Below, in pieces: positions 1-10,185 of a stretch of DNA of 64,000 bases; the stretch's first letter is position 1, and every line of letters begins with the position of its first letter. The translations under genes and the position numbers were made by a program. The notes under the pieces are model-generated. The model was not told where the DNA came from and ran no database searches. It worked only from the letters and a program-made list of their open reading frames with translations. This stretch comes from Rhyacophila brunnea (lineage: Eukaryota > Arthropoda > Insecta > Trichoptera > Rhyacophilidae), in NCBI GenBank assembly GCA_022495005.1, contig JAGYXB010001997.1:2852001-2916000 (forward strand), given 5' to 3'.

Positions 1-196
1 ATAGGTTTAACAAGGTCAAATTTAATAACGTTGTGATTTTACCAGTACAATATACAACGTAACAATTATTTAATTTAATATATTTCAAGAGATTCACCGC
101 GAAATTTGTGATATTATATTAATTTAATAAAATAAAAGACCTTTTTGGCGTGAAAGTAAGCTTCAAAATAAATAGTTTAGAGGTCATAAAAAATAA

Positions 197-660
197 AATA
201 AATAATTACAAGACAAAAAGAACTTTTTATATACAACGTTTTTAAATTTTCTGTTGAATCATATAAACTTGACTTGGTTAGCTTGAACGATCAAAAAAAT
301 TTGTACTTGATAGAAAGAATACTGAAATGTCATTTTGACATTTCATATTGATTTCCATAGTAACGCACGTGTATATTAATAATTCAGTTGCTAGGACCCC
401 AGACCCCTAGCAACCAATAATAGTGGATTGGATTACGGATTTCTTCCGAAATAACTTTTCATACAAAACAGAATTAACTGAAAATGAATTCAATTCAACT
501 CAAAGATGGCTAAAATTATTAAAAGAATGCATCGGCATCGTGTTCTGATGTATTCTAAAAGTTTCAAATGTCTAGCAAATGTCGGGAAGTTAGATACAAA
601 TCGATTGCAAGATTTGTACTGGATAAAAAACCACCGAACAAATAAGAATACGACCTAATA
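197..660. repeat. Dispersed repeat R1, copy 1
   Basis: A stretch of about 460 bases recurs in the same orientation at 12397-12898. The copies share a block around 250-280 (AAATTTTCTGTTGAATC), a TAGCAACCAATAATAGTG block, and an AATGAATTCAATTC block followed by AAAGATGGCTAAAA. They differ by substitutions and small indels, so the duplication is old. No frame is open and no terminal inverted repeat is visible. It may be an unclassified non-autonomous element or a fragment of a longer one. That it is a repeat is clear; its class is not. Confidence 0.7.
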
Positions 661-1255
661 AAAACGTTGTAAAATAACAATGACTTAATTTATCCCCACT
701 ACTCACCATTTTTCTCTACACTTTCTCACATTATAAAGCATTCCTCGTTTATTTGAGTAATAACATGAATATATTGGTACACAAATCGGTGCGTTATTCT
801 GTTGGCTAAATATTATTATTGAGCGCATCGACAAGAATGTTGACAGGTGCACTGCCACCTAGTATTTTTTTGTAGTTATAAATATTATTTGCAAATTTTT
901 GTTATTTTTACTCGATGAAGTTTTATTGTTTGAATCGCGTGTCGTATGAAATATTATTTATCTGTTGAGGTCCAAGACACTGACTGATTTTGAGGTCGCT
1001 GACGATAAAAACAAGAAAAAATATACATTGTAAGTATCAACACAATATGTAGTAACAATATCTATATATTATCTCTTTCCTACAATTACTTTCTGTAACT
1101 GAGAATAATAATTTATAGATAGATATAATATTAAAAATGATTATTTTAAAAGATATACTAAAAAGGGTTAAACGTATACGTGGTTTTTTTTAGTATAAGT
1201 AGGTACGTCTCTGGTTGAGTGGTTATGTTATGGACCCATTTGATGATAGTTGTAG
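661..1255. other. Unannotated AT-rich stretch
   Basis: I see no coding frame, RNA gene or repeat shared with the rest of the window here. It may be ordinary intergenic or intronic DNA. Confidence 0.5.
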
Positions 1256-1263
1256 AGATTTTG

Positions 1264-1285
1264 TTAGGTTAGGTTAGGTTAGGTT
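1264..1285. repeat. Interstitial telomere-type (TTAGG)n array
   Basis: Four tandem TTAGG units are followed by TTAA. TTAGG is the ancestral insect telomere repeat. The array is too short to be a chromosome end, so it is an interstitial copy, possibly from break repair or carried by an element. Confidence 0.75.
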
Positions 1286-1349
1286 AAACTGAATAAGTGA
1301 GCTATACGCACATATTTTAATAAACAATTTCTTTCTCAATCTCAGTTGA

Positions 1350-1440
1350 AAATGTCCCTCTGAGGCAGGACAAAACCGGTTCTAATTTATTGATTAAAAG
1401 TGGAATAAGTAATACGAAAAAAAAGCGTTTTATTAAATTG
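1350..1440 (+). repeat. Repeat P (GCGGATGAAACCGG family), single arm
   Basis: The unit begins TGTCCCTCTGAGGC, passes a CCGGTTCTAAT-like core and AAAAGTGGAATAAGTA, and ends GCGTTTTATTAAATT. Related copies lie at 31266-31340, at 53975-54062, and as both arms of the palindrome at 43719-43907. The recurring right end suggests the terminus of a mobile element. A Penelope-like terminus is one possibility, not shown here. Confidence 0.6.
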
Positions 1441-1449
1441 AACAATAAA

Positions 1450-1742
1450 GCAATTTCTTTTATTCAACGAATAATTCACCAGATTTGAGAATGTAGCAAA
1501 CACCTCAGATATAACTAGAAAAAAAAATCACATTTGATACAAAAATACGCCCGATGGGATTTTAACCCGTATATCTACTGGTTTCGCGCCAATTAGCATT
1601 AACCAATTAAGCTACGGGCCACCTACCTAATGACGATAATTTACACTAGTAGGTCCTGCATGAAATGCTTACGAGTAGTTAAACTTTTTTTTTTTGATTT
1701 TTTCTAGTAGGTAATAAATATATCTGAGGTATTTTGAAGTTG
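1450..1742. mobile_element. Inverted-repeat element with an internal tRNA-like unit, copy 1
   Basis: The left flank (CTTTTATTCAACGAATAATT) is shared with the copy at 45664-46012. Imperfect inverted termini around CACCTCAGATATA and CTAGAAAAAA (left, about 1500-1530) face TTTTTTCTAGTAGG and ATATCTGAGGT (right, about 1701-1733). Between them, on the minus strand at about 1550-1620, is a tRNA-like sequence with an A-box-like GCTTAATTGGTTAATGC and a B-box-like GGGTTAAAATCCC. The B box is mutated (GGTTCRANNCC expected), so transcription by polymerase III is doubtful. Combining tRNA-derived sequence with inverted termini is unusual. Confidence 0.6.
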
Positions 1743-1970
1743 TGTATCTTCAGCATATATTTTAAATTTTGGTATAATTTAAAAATTTAATGTCTGGACA
1801 CCATCTGTAGTCAATACCATTTACAATATTAGTATTAGTCGATGGACGACACGTCGTCGTCAAAGTGTTACCATGACTTCGGTGGCCAGGTGTAGTAGAA
1901 AATAACCCCTAGGCTCTCAGTTTATAAAACTGGCTATCCAGGGTAACGGCTTGATCGAAGAAAGAATGTA

Positions 1971-2289
1971 CTTAGACTGGATAGCAAGAAGATGATTGGG
2001 AAACAATAAACTTTCACGAAAGTTAAATCATTAAAGTTTATTCAATGGAAATGCAAGTAGATATACAGCATACACGGGTTAAAAAGAATTAAAAGTAATA
2101 GACGAAACGCGCGAGGTGCGTGTCCTTTTTTATACGTTTTGGTGATATTATTTCAATTAGTTTATTGACGTCATGTGTGTGATATCCGGCGTGGGTCCAT
2201 GGTACTATGACCGTCTGATGCCGCACACCTTTTATCAAGTTAGAATAGTTTTATAGGTATTGCATCATATTACATGGTTATTGTTTATT
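1971..2289. repeat. Dispersed repeat R2, copy 1, left part
   Basis: About 305 bases match 20152-20456 in the same orientation, including AGAAGATGAT, CTTTCACGAAAGTTAAA, AAAGTTTATTCAA, GTGTGTGATATCCGG and GTGGGTCCAT. The repeat resumes at 2977 (ACCCTTATTAACTTG), after a LINE insertion that copy 2 lacks. The element class is not recognised. Confidence 0.7.
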
Positions 2290-2976
2290 CAAATCAAATC
2301 AAATCAAATTTATTTATTTTACATATAATGAACATAACAAATTATAAATTTAAAGCGTTCACGACATGACATAAAATAAGTGTTAACATTTTTTTTAAAT
2401 ACAAATACAGAGAAATATGAGTTAATAATACAATAAGTAATAAAATAAGAAATAAATTAAGAAAAGAAATAAAATAAAATAACAAAAATAAAAGTAGACG
2501 GAAGCACACAGAGTGAACTTTGATAGACCCTATCTTAAAAACTTATAAAACAACATCCACCTAAATTCACACTCACCTAAGTGGAATATATCAATATCCG
2601 AAGTGATTTCATTAAACATGGTTAATGCCCTCCCAATTGGCATTACTAATGGCAGGTTAGTTCTGCACCTTGGGAGAACAAACAACGGATGCCCTCGATT
2701 CCTAAGGTAATTATCAGAGACACACAAGCCAACACCACCAAGAATGGCAGAGTTCACATTTGTGCCACGTATAAATCGAAAAAATATGTTGCTAAATAAA
2801 GATCCCTTCTAAATTTTGAGCTACAGTATGTACGAGTAGCATATCTAAGAGAAAGTCAGTCGGATAGAGCCACGGATAATATCCATACAGCTGAAAGTAA
2901 AGGTGTCTTAAAAATTTCTTTTGGACTCTCTCCACCATAAGGCCGTACTTCAATTGATGCAAGGCCCAAACGATAG
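2290..2976 (-). pseudogene. 5'-truncated LINE (family L1A), minus strand
   Basis: The minus strand encodes the C-terminal part of a non-LTR retrotransposon reverse transcriptase ORF. The intact part (2530-2757) reads LCVSDNYLRNRGHPLFVLP, then TNLPLVMPIGRALTMFNEI and RWMLFYKFLR. These segments match residues about 195-264 of the protein at 40761-41555. Upstream coding is broken. The 3' tail is a short repeat, GATTTGATTTGATTT read on the minus strand (2290-2310). Endonuclease and catalytic RT motifs are absent, so the copy is dead. It sits inside repeat R2 and is younger than that repeat. Confidence 0.85.
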
Positions 2977-3010
2977 ACCCTTATTAACTTGCAAAGTTTG
3001 GTAGGTATAA
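2977..3010. repeat. Repeat R2, copy 1, right part after LINE insertion
   Basis: ACCCTTATTAACTTG followed by an AGTTTG block matches the uninterrupted copy at about 20456-20480. It marks the exact 5' junction of the inserted LINE. Confidence 0.6.
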
Positions 3011-3949
3011 CATACTCTGAAAATTGGAAGGTCGTAATTGTTGCTGAGTTTCAAAACCCGCTATAACACTTTTTCATTATGTTGAGAAAATCAATAAAAA
3101 CTTTTTGAACTAAAAAGGTTTTTGAATGTTTCAGTAGTGTTATAGCGGGAATTGATAGACACATTGATTTTGTTTCATAAATGACAGTTAATCGTAGCGG
3201 ATTTTGGAAGAGGCGATACAATTTTCATTTAGAGATTTTAATAACGAATCCAACGATATTTATATCTTATTTATTTCAAAAAATTGTTACAACGGATTTT
3301 GAAATTTAGCGGCACGTATGACAGTTCGTTTACTTGTGTGGAAGATTTTGGGCTCTCATTTCCAGATAATTCGATTTACGACTTTTAAAATAACGTGAAT
3401 CAAAAAAAAACAACCGATGACAAAACGGTTGATATAATTTTTGTCTCATAAATCTACTTTATGATTTTTTGTTAGTAATTGAGATGGTCCCAAAACTTTT
3501 ACGATTCTTGTAAATTTAATTACCGCTAAACCGTATATTTTTTCTTTCATTATTATAGTAATAACATAAAGTGGCTAAAAATATCACTTGAAAGGAGCGA
3601 TGAAATTGAATCAACGTGTTCCATCAAAATCCCCGCCGACTTCAAACAGTCCGGGCGAAAATTGGGCGAAAGGGAGGCGAAGGTTTTTGTTAATTTCCCA
3701 AAGGCGTTTACTACTTATCATATATTAACATAAATTTTGCTACCAACTTTTTCTGAAATAATACCCACCAAACACTTTGTCATTATAATCATTGGCATAT
3801 TATGCCTAGATGGGGCGTTACATACAAATAACCAAACTGCTTGATATACGTAACATAACTCAATCACATATAAGACACACTAAACTATGATTCGAACTAG
3901 CACAATAAAATAATATGGTAACCATTTGATAACAAATATTACTATACAT
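3011..3949. other. No gene; one small inverted repeat
   Basis: CCCGCTATAACACT at 3057-3070 is repeated inverted at 3136-3149, which could form a short hairpin or mark a tiny element. The rest shows no coding frame or copy elsewhere in the window. Confidence 0.45.
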
Positions 3950-4509
3950 TAGGGAATCCAATCCCGTGCCAAAATTCTGATTCCGGGATTTCGGGATTAC
4001 AATTTGACAATCCCAGGATCCCGGGACTGGTCGCGGGATTGGCATTTTTTCCATTGTTAATATAAAAAAATTATATTTACAAATAATATTGATAAAATCG
4101 GTCAAAAATAAATCTAGTATAATTTATACTATTTAAGACATTTATTGTTAATATTGTATACGTTTAATCTTGGAAATACATAAGTTTAATGGGTAAATAT
4201 TATTGTAATATAAATAATAATGTGAATTTAATATGAGATTGCTGTTTCTGATAGTAAAGACTTAATGAATGGGTTAGCGAGATTTGAAATAGTAAAGCAA
4301 ATCATGGTGTACTTATGGCCATTCCGCTTCATAAATCTAATTAGTCAGTCAAATAGTTATTTGTTATTAAAAGTATTTTTCCTGTTATATTTTCGTTTTT
4401 ATTTTATTTTCCATAAAAAATCAATCCCAAAAGTTTCGGGATTATGTTTACCAAGCCCGGGATTCATAGGTATCGAAAATAGCTCGGGATCCCGGGATTG
4501 AAATCCCTA
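3950..4509 (+). mobile_element. Non-autonomous hAT element, family H1, copy 1
   Basis: The 560-bp element starts TAGGGAATCCAATCCCG and ends CGGGATTGAAATCCCTA, so it has inverted termini rich in CCCGGGAT blocks. The flanking 8 bases are CTATACAT (left) and CTACACAT (right), an 8-bp target duplication with one mismatch. This fits the hAT superfamily. Copies are at 36535-37185 and, inverted, at 54450-55033. It encodes no transposase; the small open frame at 4265-4501 is AT-rich and looks incidental. Confidence 0.85.
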
Positions 4510-4554
4510 CTACACATATTGGGCTTTTGTCTTATGTATTTATTTTACAAGTCT

Positions 4555-5062
4555 GTATTTTTGGATGTTACGGTATTCAAACTTCAGAAAACGTTATTAA
4601 TTCCTTAATTCGAATCAGGATTGAAAGTGGGTATATTGTGTAGGCCCCGTATCAATTAAAGTATATGCGGAGAGATTTCAAAATTAAACTTAGAAACTTG
4701 TTTACTTGATGATATTATATTATAGATACTATCCGTGGCTTTATAAATATCAACAGATAGTAGATATGTATATTTAAGAATTTTGGGTATTGACCTGTGT
4801 GTCCATGAGCTGTCTTAAAAATGAGACCATCAATTGTTGATTCTCCTAAGGTCCTGAGGATGAATTTTGGTGAACGTTATTTTATAAAATCTTAAAATAG
4901 TTGCTTATTCGGTGTACTTTTATAATTTTTGTATTCCGTTATTTTTTATTTAATTATTGTCGAATGTATCACTACGCATTTCTTTATTTTTGTTTTCATA
5001 TCATGTTGTATACGTCTTGAATTTGTAATGTTTGCTATATTATGTAAAGTAAATTATATTTA
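4555..5062 (+). pseudogene. Decayed LINE L1A fragment, plus strand
   Basis: Segments match the LINE at 40761-41790 in the same order: AATTCCTTAATTCG, AGGCCCCGTATCA, TACTATCCGTGGCTTTAT, and TTATTTTATAAAATCTTAAA followed by TAG. The 3' untranslated segment (CATGTTGTATACGTCTT, then TTTGTAATG) follows. Many deletions and frameshifts mark it as old. The last part is duplicated downstream at 5390-5571. Confidence 0.75.
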
Positions 5063-5160
5063 ATTTGATCATATTTAAAAATATTAAAAACAATATATTA
5101 TTTTTGATTTTAGAGATGGGGAGACTGTTCAAAATATTTTTATTTTTTAAAGTATAAGTT
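4970..5160 (+). repeat. Long flanking duplication, left copy
   Basis: About 190 bases starting CACTACGCATTTC and ending AAAGTATAAGTT are repeated at 5390-5571. They include the LINE L1A tail. The two copies bracket the LINE tail at 5161-5389 exactly, so they look like an exceptionally long target-site duplication or a duplication made during insertion. Confidence 0.8.
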
Positions 5161-5389
5161 CTTCTTCTTCCACCCTGTCACGTCCCAACATTCGGGCATA
5201 GGGCAAGCACAAGTTGGCGTCACTTCCCTCGGTCCATCGCCAACTCCTGCGCCTCCCGCCATGTCGGACCTTCAGCACGTAGGTCACTCTTGTAGCACCG
5301 CTGCAGGGTGAAGGAGGGCCGGCCACGAACCCCTGAGGCTGTACCACAAGGGCACAAAGTGCCGCACTCCTTGGCGGCATCCGGAATAC
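5161..5389 (-). pseudogene. 5'-truncated LINE tail (second family), RT ORF C-terminus
   Basis: GC-rich compared with its surroundings. In one minus-strand frame it reads SGVRGRPSFTLQRCYKSDL, then TWREAQELAMDRGK, a TGA where Trp is expected, RQLVLALCPNVGT and a stop. The pattern DR.(W)R.LV.ALCP is typical of the C-terminus of LINE reverse transcriptase ORFs. The 3' tail is GGTGGAAGAAGAAGAA. No catalytic domain remains. The overlapping frame at 5147-5419 is a shadow frame. Confidence 0.75.
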
Positions 5390-5571
5390 CACTACGCATT
5401 TCTTTATTTTTGTTTTCATATCATGTTGTATACGTCTTGAATTTGTAATGTTTGCTATATTATGTAAAGTAAATTATATTTAATTCGATCATAAATATGC
5501 CAAAAATATTATTTTTGATTTTAGAGATGGGGAGACTGTTCAAAATATTGTTATTTTTTAAAGTATTAGTT
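5390..5571 (+). repeat. Long flanking duplication, right copy
   Basis: Matches 4970-5160, with divergence mainly near 5485-5510. It ends AAAGTATTAGTT. The divergence suggests the event is old. Confidence 0.8.
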
Positions 5572-5669
5572 AGTGGAATTGTAAATAATTTGGTTAACAA
5601 GACAATACAATTTATTTTTTCTAAAACGAGTTTCATAATACGTACTCGTATTGTGGAGAGATAAATATT

Positions 5670-5990
5670 TACAATTATGCCATTAAACCATAGATAATTT
5701 TAGATATTTTATAGAAAGACGAATATTTTTTTATCGATTATGGCTTGGATTAGCAAGGGATTAATGAATTCAAAAAACTAAGCAATACCATCTGTAATAT
5801 GTATTCTTAATTCAATGAAAACAAATAAGTATGACTGAAAAAGTGTGTCGTATTTTTTCGGATTGCTCATAGCATAAATTTGGTTTGATTAGGTAGGGTT
5901 TAATTGAATTTTAAACATAAATCAACACCATTTGCAAATTGTATTTTTAATTCAATGAAAACAAATAATTATGACTGACAAAATTTAGTG
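5670..5990. repeat. Dispersed repeat R3, copy 1
   Basis: About 320 bases match 53309-53640 in the same orientation. Shared blocks include TAATTTTAGATATTTT, TTTTATCGATTATG, CACCATCTGT-like and GTATTCTTAATTCAA with AAACAAATAAGTATGACTGA. In the second copy the left part is one arm of a palindrome. It has no coding capacity and its class is unknown. Confidence 0.65.
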
Positions 5991-6199
5991 TGCATTATTT
6001 ATGTGGAATCTTAATAGCCTACTTCCATCCTCGCTACTGAGAGATATATATTTTTAGCCGATTTTAGATTGAAAATAACTAACAAACGAAGGCTATTTGC
6101 ATGGTTGCAAGTAGGCATGGTCACTTTTTGTTTTTAGCCGTGATATCTACGCAATTGCTTGTAATATATTGTATATTATTATTTTTAACTCTTTGCTTA

Positions 6200-6640
6200 A
6201 GTATAACGGGGGATGGAAATTAATTAAACCGCTTAGCGAGACGATAAGGGCTGTGGTTTAATATGGTTTAAATTTCGTAATGTTTACAGTGTAAACAAGT
6301 TTCTTGTATGCGCTCGGTTTCGCCGAGACATGAAATAGTGCGATATTGTGAACTTGAATTTATATTTAACGCTGGTATTATATCTTTTATGAGACGGGAC
6401 TAGGACAATTCGGCGCCGCCAACCAGGTGCCGCCGACAGGACGACAGACATCTGGGCGCCGCATAGATGAATGAAACGCCGGAAAAATGTATGCTGTACG
6501 TCACACATGACGAACGTTGTATGTCCAACAAAGTTATGTCAAACTATCCCAAAAGCAATTTTTCATGACCTTAGTTGATGTGCACTAGAGTGCACCTGTT
6601 TTTTTCTCTGGCACCAGGCGGAAAAATATTTAGTTTACAA
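6200..6640. other. No gene; GC-richer patch of unknown nature
   Basis: 6405-6490 is markedly richer in CpG than its surroundings (CGGCGCCGCC, GGTGCCGCCGACAGG). The minus-strand open frame at 6284-6508 (74 codons) has no recognisable family. It may be unique host sequence or an element fragment. I assign no function. Confidence 0.3.
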
Positions 6641-6665
6641 TTTGTGACAATTTATAAATAATTTA

Positions 6666-7251
6666 TAGCGCCTGTATACGTGCATGGATTTACTGGCAGC
6701 AGTAGTGTGTATTTTAAACTATCGTGACAATAACTGTTTATACGTAAAAGTGCTGACTGTCTCTCCAATCTCACTATTCAAGAGTAAGCAAGACGCAATG
6801 TTGTCATTTTATGGTTACACAGTACCGGGTTTAAGCGTCAGCTTATATATAGCGTTGTGGGTCCCAGGTGCGAATCCTGGGTCTGGTAAGTACACATATT
6901 GTTTTTCAATTTGTGTATGCGTCAGAGTATGGAAGTAATATGTTGAGCAAGAGGCTGACATCCATTTTTCTTAAAAATAAAATCTGTTGTAAAATATGTG
7001 GAAGCCTATATGATCTTATTAGGATCGGACATGGTCGAAGAATTTACAGTTCGTAAAAATTGGTTAACCTCAAAATGAGTCTCTACGCGGTGTAGTTCAT
7101 TTTTTGCCGGTAAATTCGCCACTATCGTTCTACTGCGAAGGCGCAAATCGAAAATATCCCAACTGTCGCCTTCTTTCCTTCCCGCCTTATAGCCGCGATA
7201 ATAGGTATGTACGTACTGTCAGCAGTTAATCCATGCACGTGTAAACGGGGT
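6666..7251 (+). mobile_element. Inverted-terminal DNA element M1, copy 1, interrupted by a SINE
   Basis: Left end GCGCCTGTATACGTGCATGG and right end CCATGCACGTGTAAACGGGG are imperfect inverted repeats, each next to a TA. The interior matches 13867-14188 and, inverted, 43151-43551. Shared blocks are CTATCGTGACAATAACTGTT, GCTGACTGTCTCTCCAATCT and CGCCACTATCGTTC. The uninterrupted copies show that 6817-7045 is an insertion. No transposase is encoded. The superfamily is uncertain. Confidence 0.75.
6817..7045 (+). mobile_element. tRNA-derived SINE S1 inserted in M1
   Basis: The B-box region reads AGGTGCGAATCCTGGGTCTG. It is followed by the family body: ACACATATTG, a TTTTCAATTTGTGT block, GCTGACATCCATTT, and the tail GATCTTATTAGGATCGGACA. 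The A-box half is degenerate compared with the copy at 26276-26508. Polymerase III-dependent retroposition is inferred from the family structure. Confidence 0.8.
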
Positions 7252-7679
7252 ATTAGAATTATAATTTATTAAACAAATTGAACACTTGTCAATTGAACCT
7301 TCTGTGGATTCTTATCAAAATTGCTGAAACAAGTTCCAGTTTGACGTATAATTTTTCTATCCTACCTCTTCTATCTCTTCACAGTTTGTAATTTGTATGA
7401 TAATTATTTGCTACACTTAGTAATTTCTTGCTAAATTGTATATCGACTGTAAAAAACCAAAAGGATTTAACCCACAATTTTTACAATAGAGTTTATTAAA
7501 TAATAACATTGTACACTTGTAAATTTACGTTGTGTCCAAACGATGTAAGCTACAAATGCCAAATTATCATCTAAATTTAGCTTGTAATTTTTAAAAAAGA
7601 TGAAAATAAAGTGTGAAAAAAGACTTAACCTTTATTGATTTTCTTTAATTACCCCAATAATTAATATTCACCATCATCC

Positions 7680-7917
7680 ATCCGACCATGTCCGTACCTA
7701 ATAAGATCATATTATGGGCCTCCTCAGAGTGGAGGTTTTTATTAACAGATTTTGTTTTTACGAGAAATGGATGTCAGCCACTTGCTCAACCTATAATGTC
7801 CATATTCTAACTCATACACAAATTGAAAAACAATATATGTACTAGTCAGAGACCCAAGATTTGAACGTGGAACCTACGACGTTATAGCGTTTAGCCGCGC
7901 GGCCATCGTAGGTGCTT
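7680..7917 (-). mobile_element. tRNA-derived SINE S1
   Basis: A minus-strand copy spanning the tRNA-like head (GGCCGCGCGGCTAAACGC), a mutated B box, and the family tail near 7683-7712. It corresponds along its length to the copy at 26276-26508, with substitutions. It is probably inactive. Confidence 0.8.
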
Positions 7918-7925
7918 AGTATTGA

Positions 7926-8537
7926 TATTAGATTGAGGAAATAAAACATCAATTCATTAAACATAATGCACTTTTTTATGTCTATTTTATATTTGATCTT
8001 TCACCGGAAATCAAAACAATAACGTTTTTTGTGCATTCTTTAAAATTTGATTCGTGTGGGTTAAGTCCTTTTGCGTATTAAATATCGATACGCTTTGGTT
8101 TCATCTCTATAGAAAAAGGTTTTTTTTAACGTATTTCTAATTTACCTTTTTCACAAAAATACAATTGAAAATTATGTTAGAAACTATTATATAAACGTCT
8201 GACTATAATTTTAGTGACTATTCGTCAGTGTTTGTGAAACTAAGTAGTCGGTAAGTACTTTAATTCTTAGCAAATACTTTTTATGTAAATTTAGAATCGT
8301 TTTACAAGTTGTATGTCTTACGGCTTCAATTTAAAGTCTTCGTCATTTATAATAAGATTAAAAAGGCGCGCCGTTTCCTTGGTAGTTCATTAATTTAAAG
8401 TCCTTAAAATAATCTCCGCCAGCTTCGATGGAGATAAATGATCGGCGTCCAATAAAAGTTGAATCAAACCAACTGGGAATATTATTGAGAAAATGGCATT
8501 TACCACCTACTAGATAAAGTTTATTAGTACCTTGCGA
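7926..8537. other. No recognised gene
   Basis: AT-rich sequence with a GGCGCGCC site at 8366. I see no frame, RNA gene or repeat shared with the rest of the window. Confidence 0.4.
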
Positions 8538-8771
8538 TCAAATATCAATGAATAAGATACACTGTCGTATTTTATCGCGTTTATTTCTGAATAAACTTAA
8601 AAAAAATAGAAATTCAAAAAAACACAGACTGTCAATGGCTGCGTCTGAAAATCGCGTACGCTTTTGAGACACAAAATTCCCTGATGCTGAAAAAATGCGC
8701 TCATTTTGAGTCGACGTTGGCTTAATTATTGTGTTAAATGCCTCGATCAGTCTTTGAACGTTTTGTGTTTT
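8538..8771 (-). pseudogene. hAT transposase C-terminal fragment
   Basis: A minus-strand open frame of about 77 codons with no start codon reads NVQRLIEAFNTIIKPTSTQN, then ERIFSASGNFVSQKRTRFSD and AAIDSLCFFEF. This matches the pattern of the hAT dimerisation domain: P(T/A)S....R.FS.(A/S)(G/S)......R.RL......L.FL. It ends at a TGA (8538-8540), and an in-frame TAG (8772-8774) cuts it off upstream. The DDE catalytic region is absent. It is a decayed autonomous-type element that likely shares an insertion with the CCCGAA-rich end at 8900-9031. Confidence 0.8.
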
Positions 8772-8899
8772 CTATCCAGTTTTTTTTAAACGTTAATAAC
8801 GTAATCGTAAATCTATCGCACATTGTGTGGCACACTTGAACTCAAATTTTGTTAATTTATTTCAATTTAAAAAATCGTTTTTTCAATTAATATTTGATG

Positions 8900-9031
8900 A
8901 TAAAGAAATCCCGAATCCCGAAAAAAGATTCTCGAGATCCGGGATTTCCCGAAATGTTAATAATTTCAATTCTCGAGATTCGGGATGGAACATCTCGAAA
9001 ATTTCTCGAGAATTCCCGAAACCCAACTCTA
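8900..9031 (-). mobile_element. hAT-like 5' end with CTCGAGAA/CCCGAA subterminal repeats
   Basis: Read on the minus strand it begins TAGAGTTGGGTTTCGGGAAT and carries repeated CTCGAGA and CCCGA blocks in both orientations. This layout resembles the TAGGGATT..CCCGGGAT ends of family H1 but is a different sequence. The transposase fragment just downstream on the same strand supports one gutted hAT element at about 8538-9031. The opposite end was not found. Confidence 0.55.
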
Positions 9032-9220
9032 ATCGTGAGTACCAAGTTTGAATCCTGGGTCCGGCAAATGCACATATTGTATTTCAATCTGTGATTGGAG
9101 TTAATAGGTTGAACAAGTGGCTAACATCCATTTCTCGTAAAAACAAAAATTTATTAATACACACGTCCACCCTGAGGAGGCGCATATGATCTTATTAGGA
9201 TTGTGGACATTGTCAAAAGA
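9032..9220 (+). mobile_element. 5'-truncated SINE S1
   Basis: Begins just upstream of the B-box region (GTTTGAATCCTGGGTCCGGC) and runs through AACATCCATTTCTCGTAAAA to GATCTTATTAGGATTGTGGA. The A-box half is missing and the left edge abuts the hAT-like end. Confidence 0.75.
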
Positions 9221-9665
9221 AAGATATATAGATATTGGAGCTCCACTGCCTGGAAAACTTCGGCGGCTTAAGCTTTTGAAAAGTGACACGTGTGGTGTAT
9301 TTATGCTCCACCTGAGCACTCTGCCTCACACGAGTGAATGAATAAATGAACAAAAGAAGCCTAAAAAGAAGAACAGTGTGTTATTAGTCGAATACTATGG
9401 TTTTAAAAGCGATAATGGTAGTTTACATAATAGTATTAGTGACGTAGCGGCGTAGAGACGTAGAGACGTAGAGTTCCTGTCTCTGAAGACGTGCATGTAG
9501 GCTAGATTCAATATTTAACAAAAAAATATAGGTTATATATTTATATATAATATACTTGATATGTTAGAAGGATCATATTAATTGGTTGAATGGTATTTGT
9601 TGTAAAAATAGTCAGTTATAATTAAAAACTCTACTGCGTGGAGGCCTTTATTATGACGGAGAGGC
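9197..9665 (+). repeat. Local duplication D1, copy 1
   Basis: Repeated at 10274-10733 in the same orientation. Shared blocks include GGAGCTCCACT, AACTTCGGCGGC, AAAGTGACACGTGTGGTGTA, ATAATAGTATTAGTG and GTTCCTGTCTCTGAAGACGT. The short motif GTAGAGAC is tandemly repeated near 9450-9475. The unit starts inside a SINE tail. No coding frame survives. Confidence 0.75.
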
Positions 9666-10185
9666 ACTGTATCCTTATGTATAATATTATATCTAGTGAA
9701 AACGATTGACCAAGTCAAGAGATGTCAGTTCTTGAATTATGTCAATACTCCGAAACTGATTCTTGAATTATTTGAACTTCTGTACTAGCTTCTCCTTGAT
9801 TCGACGGTATTTATGAGCTTTTCTCCATCATAAGAGGTGATAGTTTATTGAGGTTATTGTAACCTATTTGAAGTGTGCGAAGTTAAAAGTTAAAAGATAA
9901 AAAAAGTTTGGTAATTTACGATTATTACTTACACATCAGGTCAAGTGATCGTTTTTTAATTAAATAGGCTTGCGCTACATTCTTAGAGATTTTAATAATA
10001 CGAAGGTTACACAGACCATTTGCAGATAAAATATAATTAGTCTGGTTGAGCTTTTGTAGACTGTAATTTTGACGGATGCTGGTGGATTCCGGATCTGGCG
10101 GCGGGCGATTTATACGAAAATACCAGGCACTGACCTTTGATGTTGAGAGGGCTGGCGCGCACTGGAACTGGTCCCGGGTCATGTA

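Noticed and set aside
1264..1285. A chromosome end
   Set aside because: Only four TTAGG units with ordinary sequence on both sides; interstitial.
5147..5419. 90-codon minus-strand frame as a gene
   Set aside because: A different minus-strand frame of the same stretch gives the recognisable LINE C-terminus, so this is a shadow frame.
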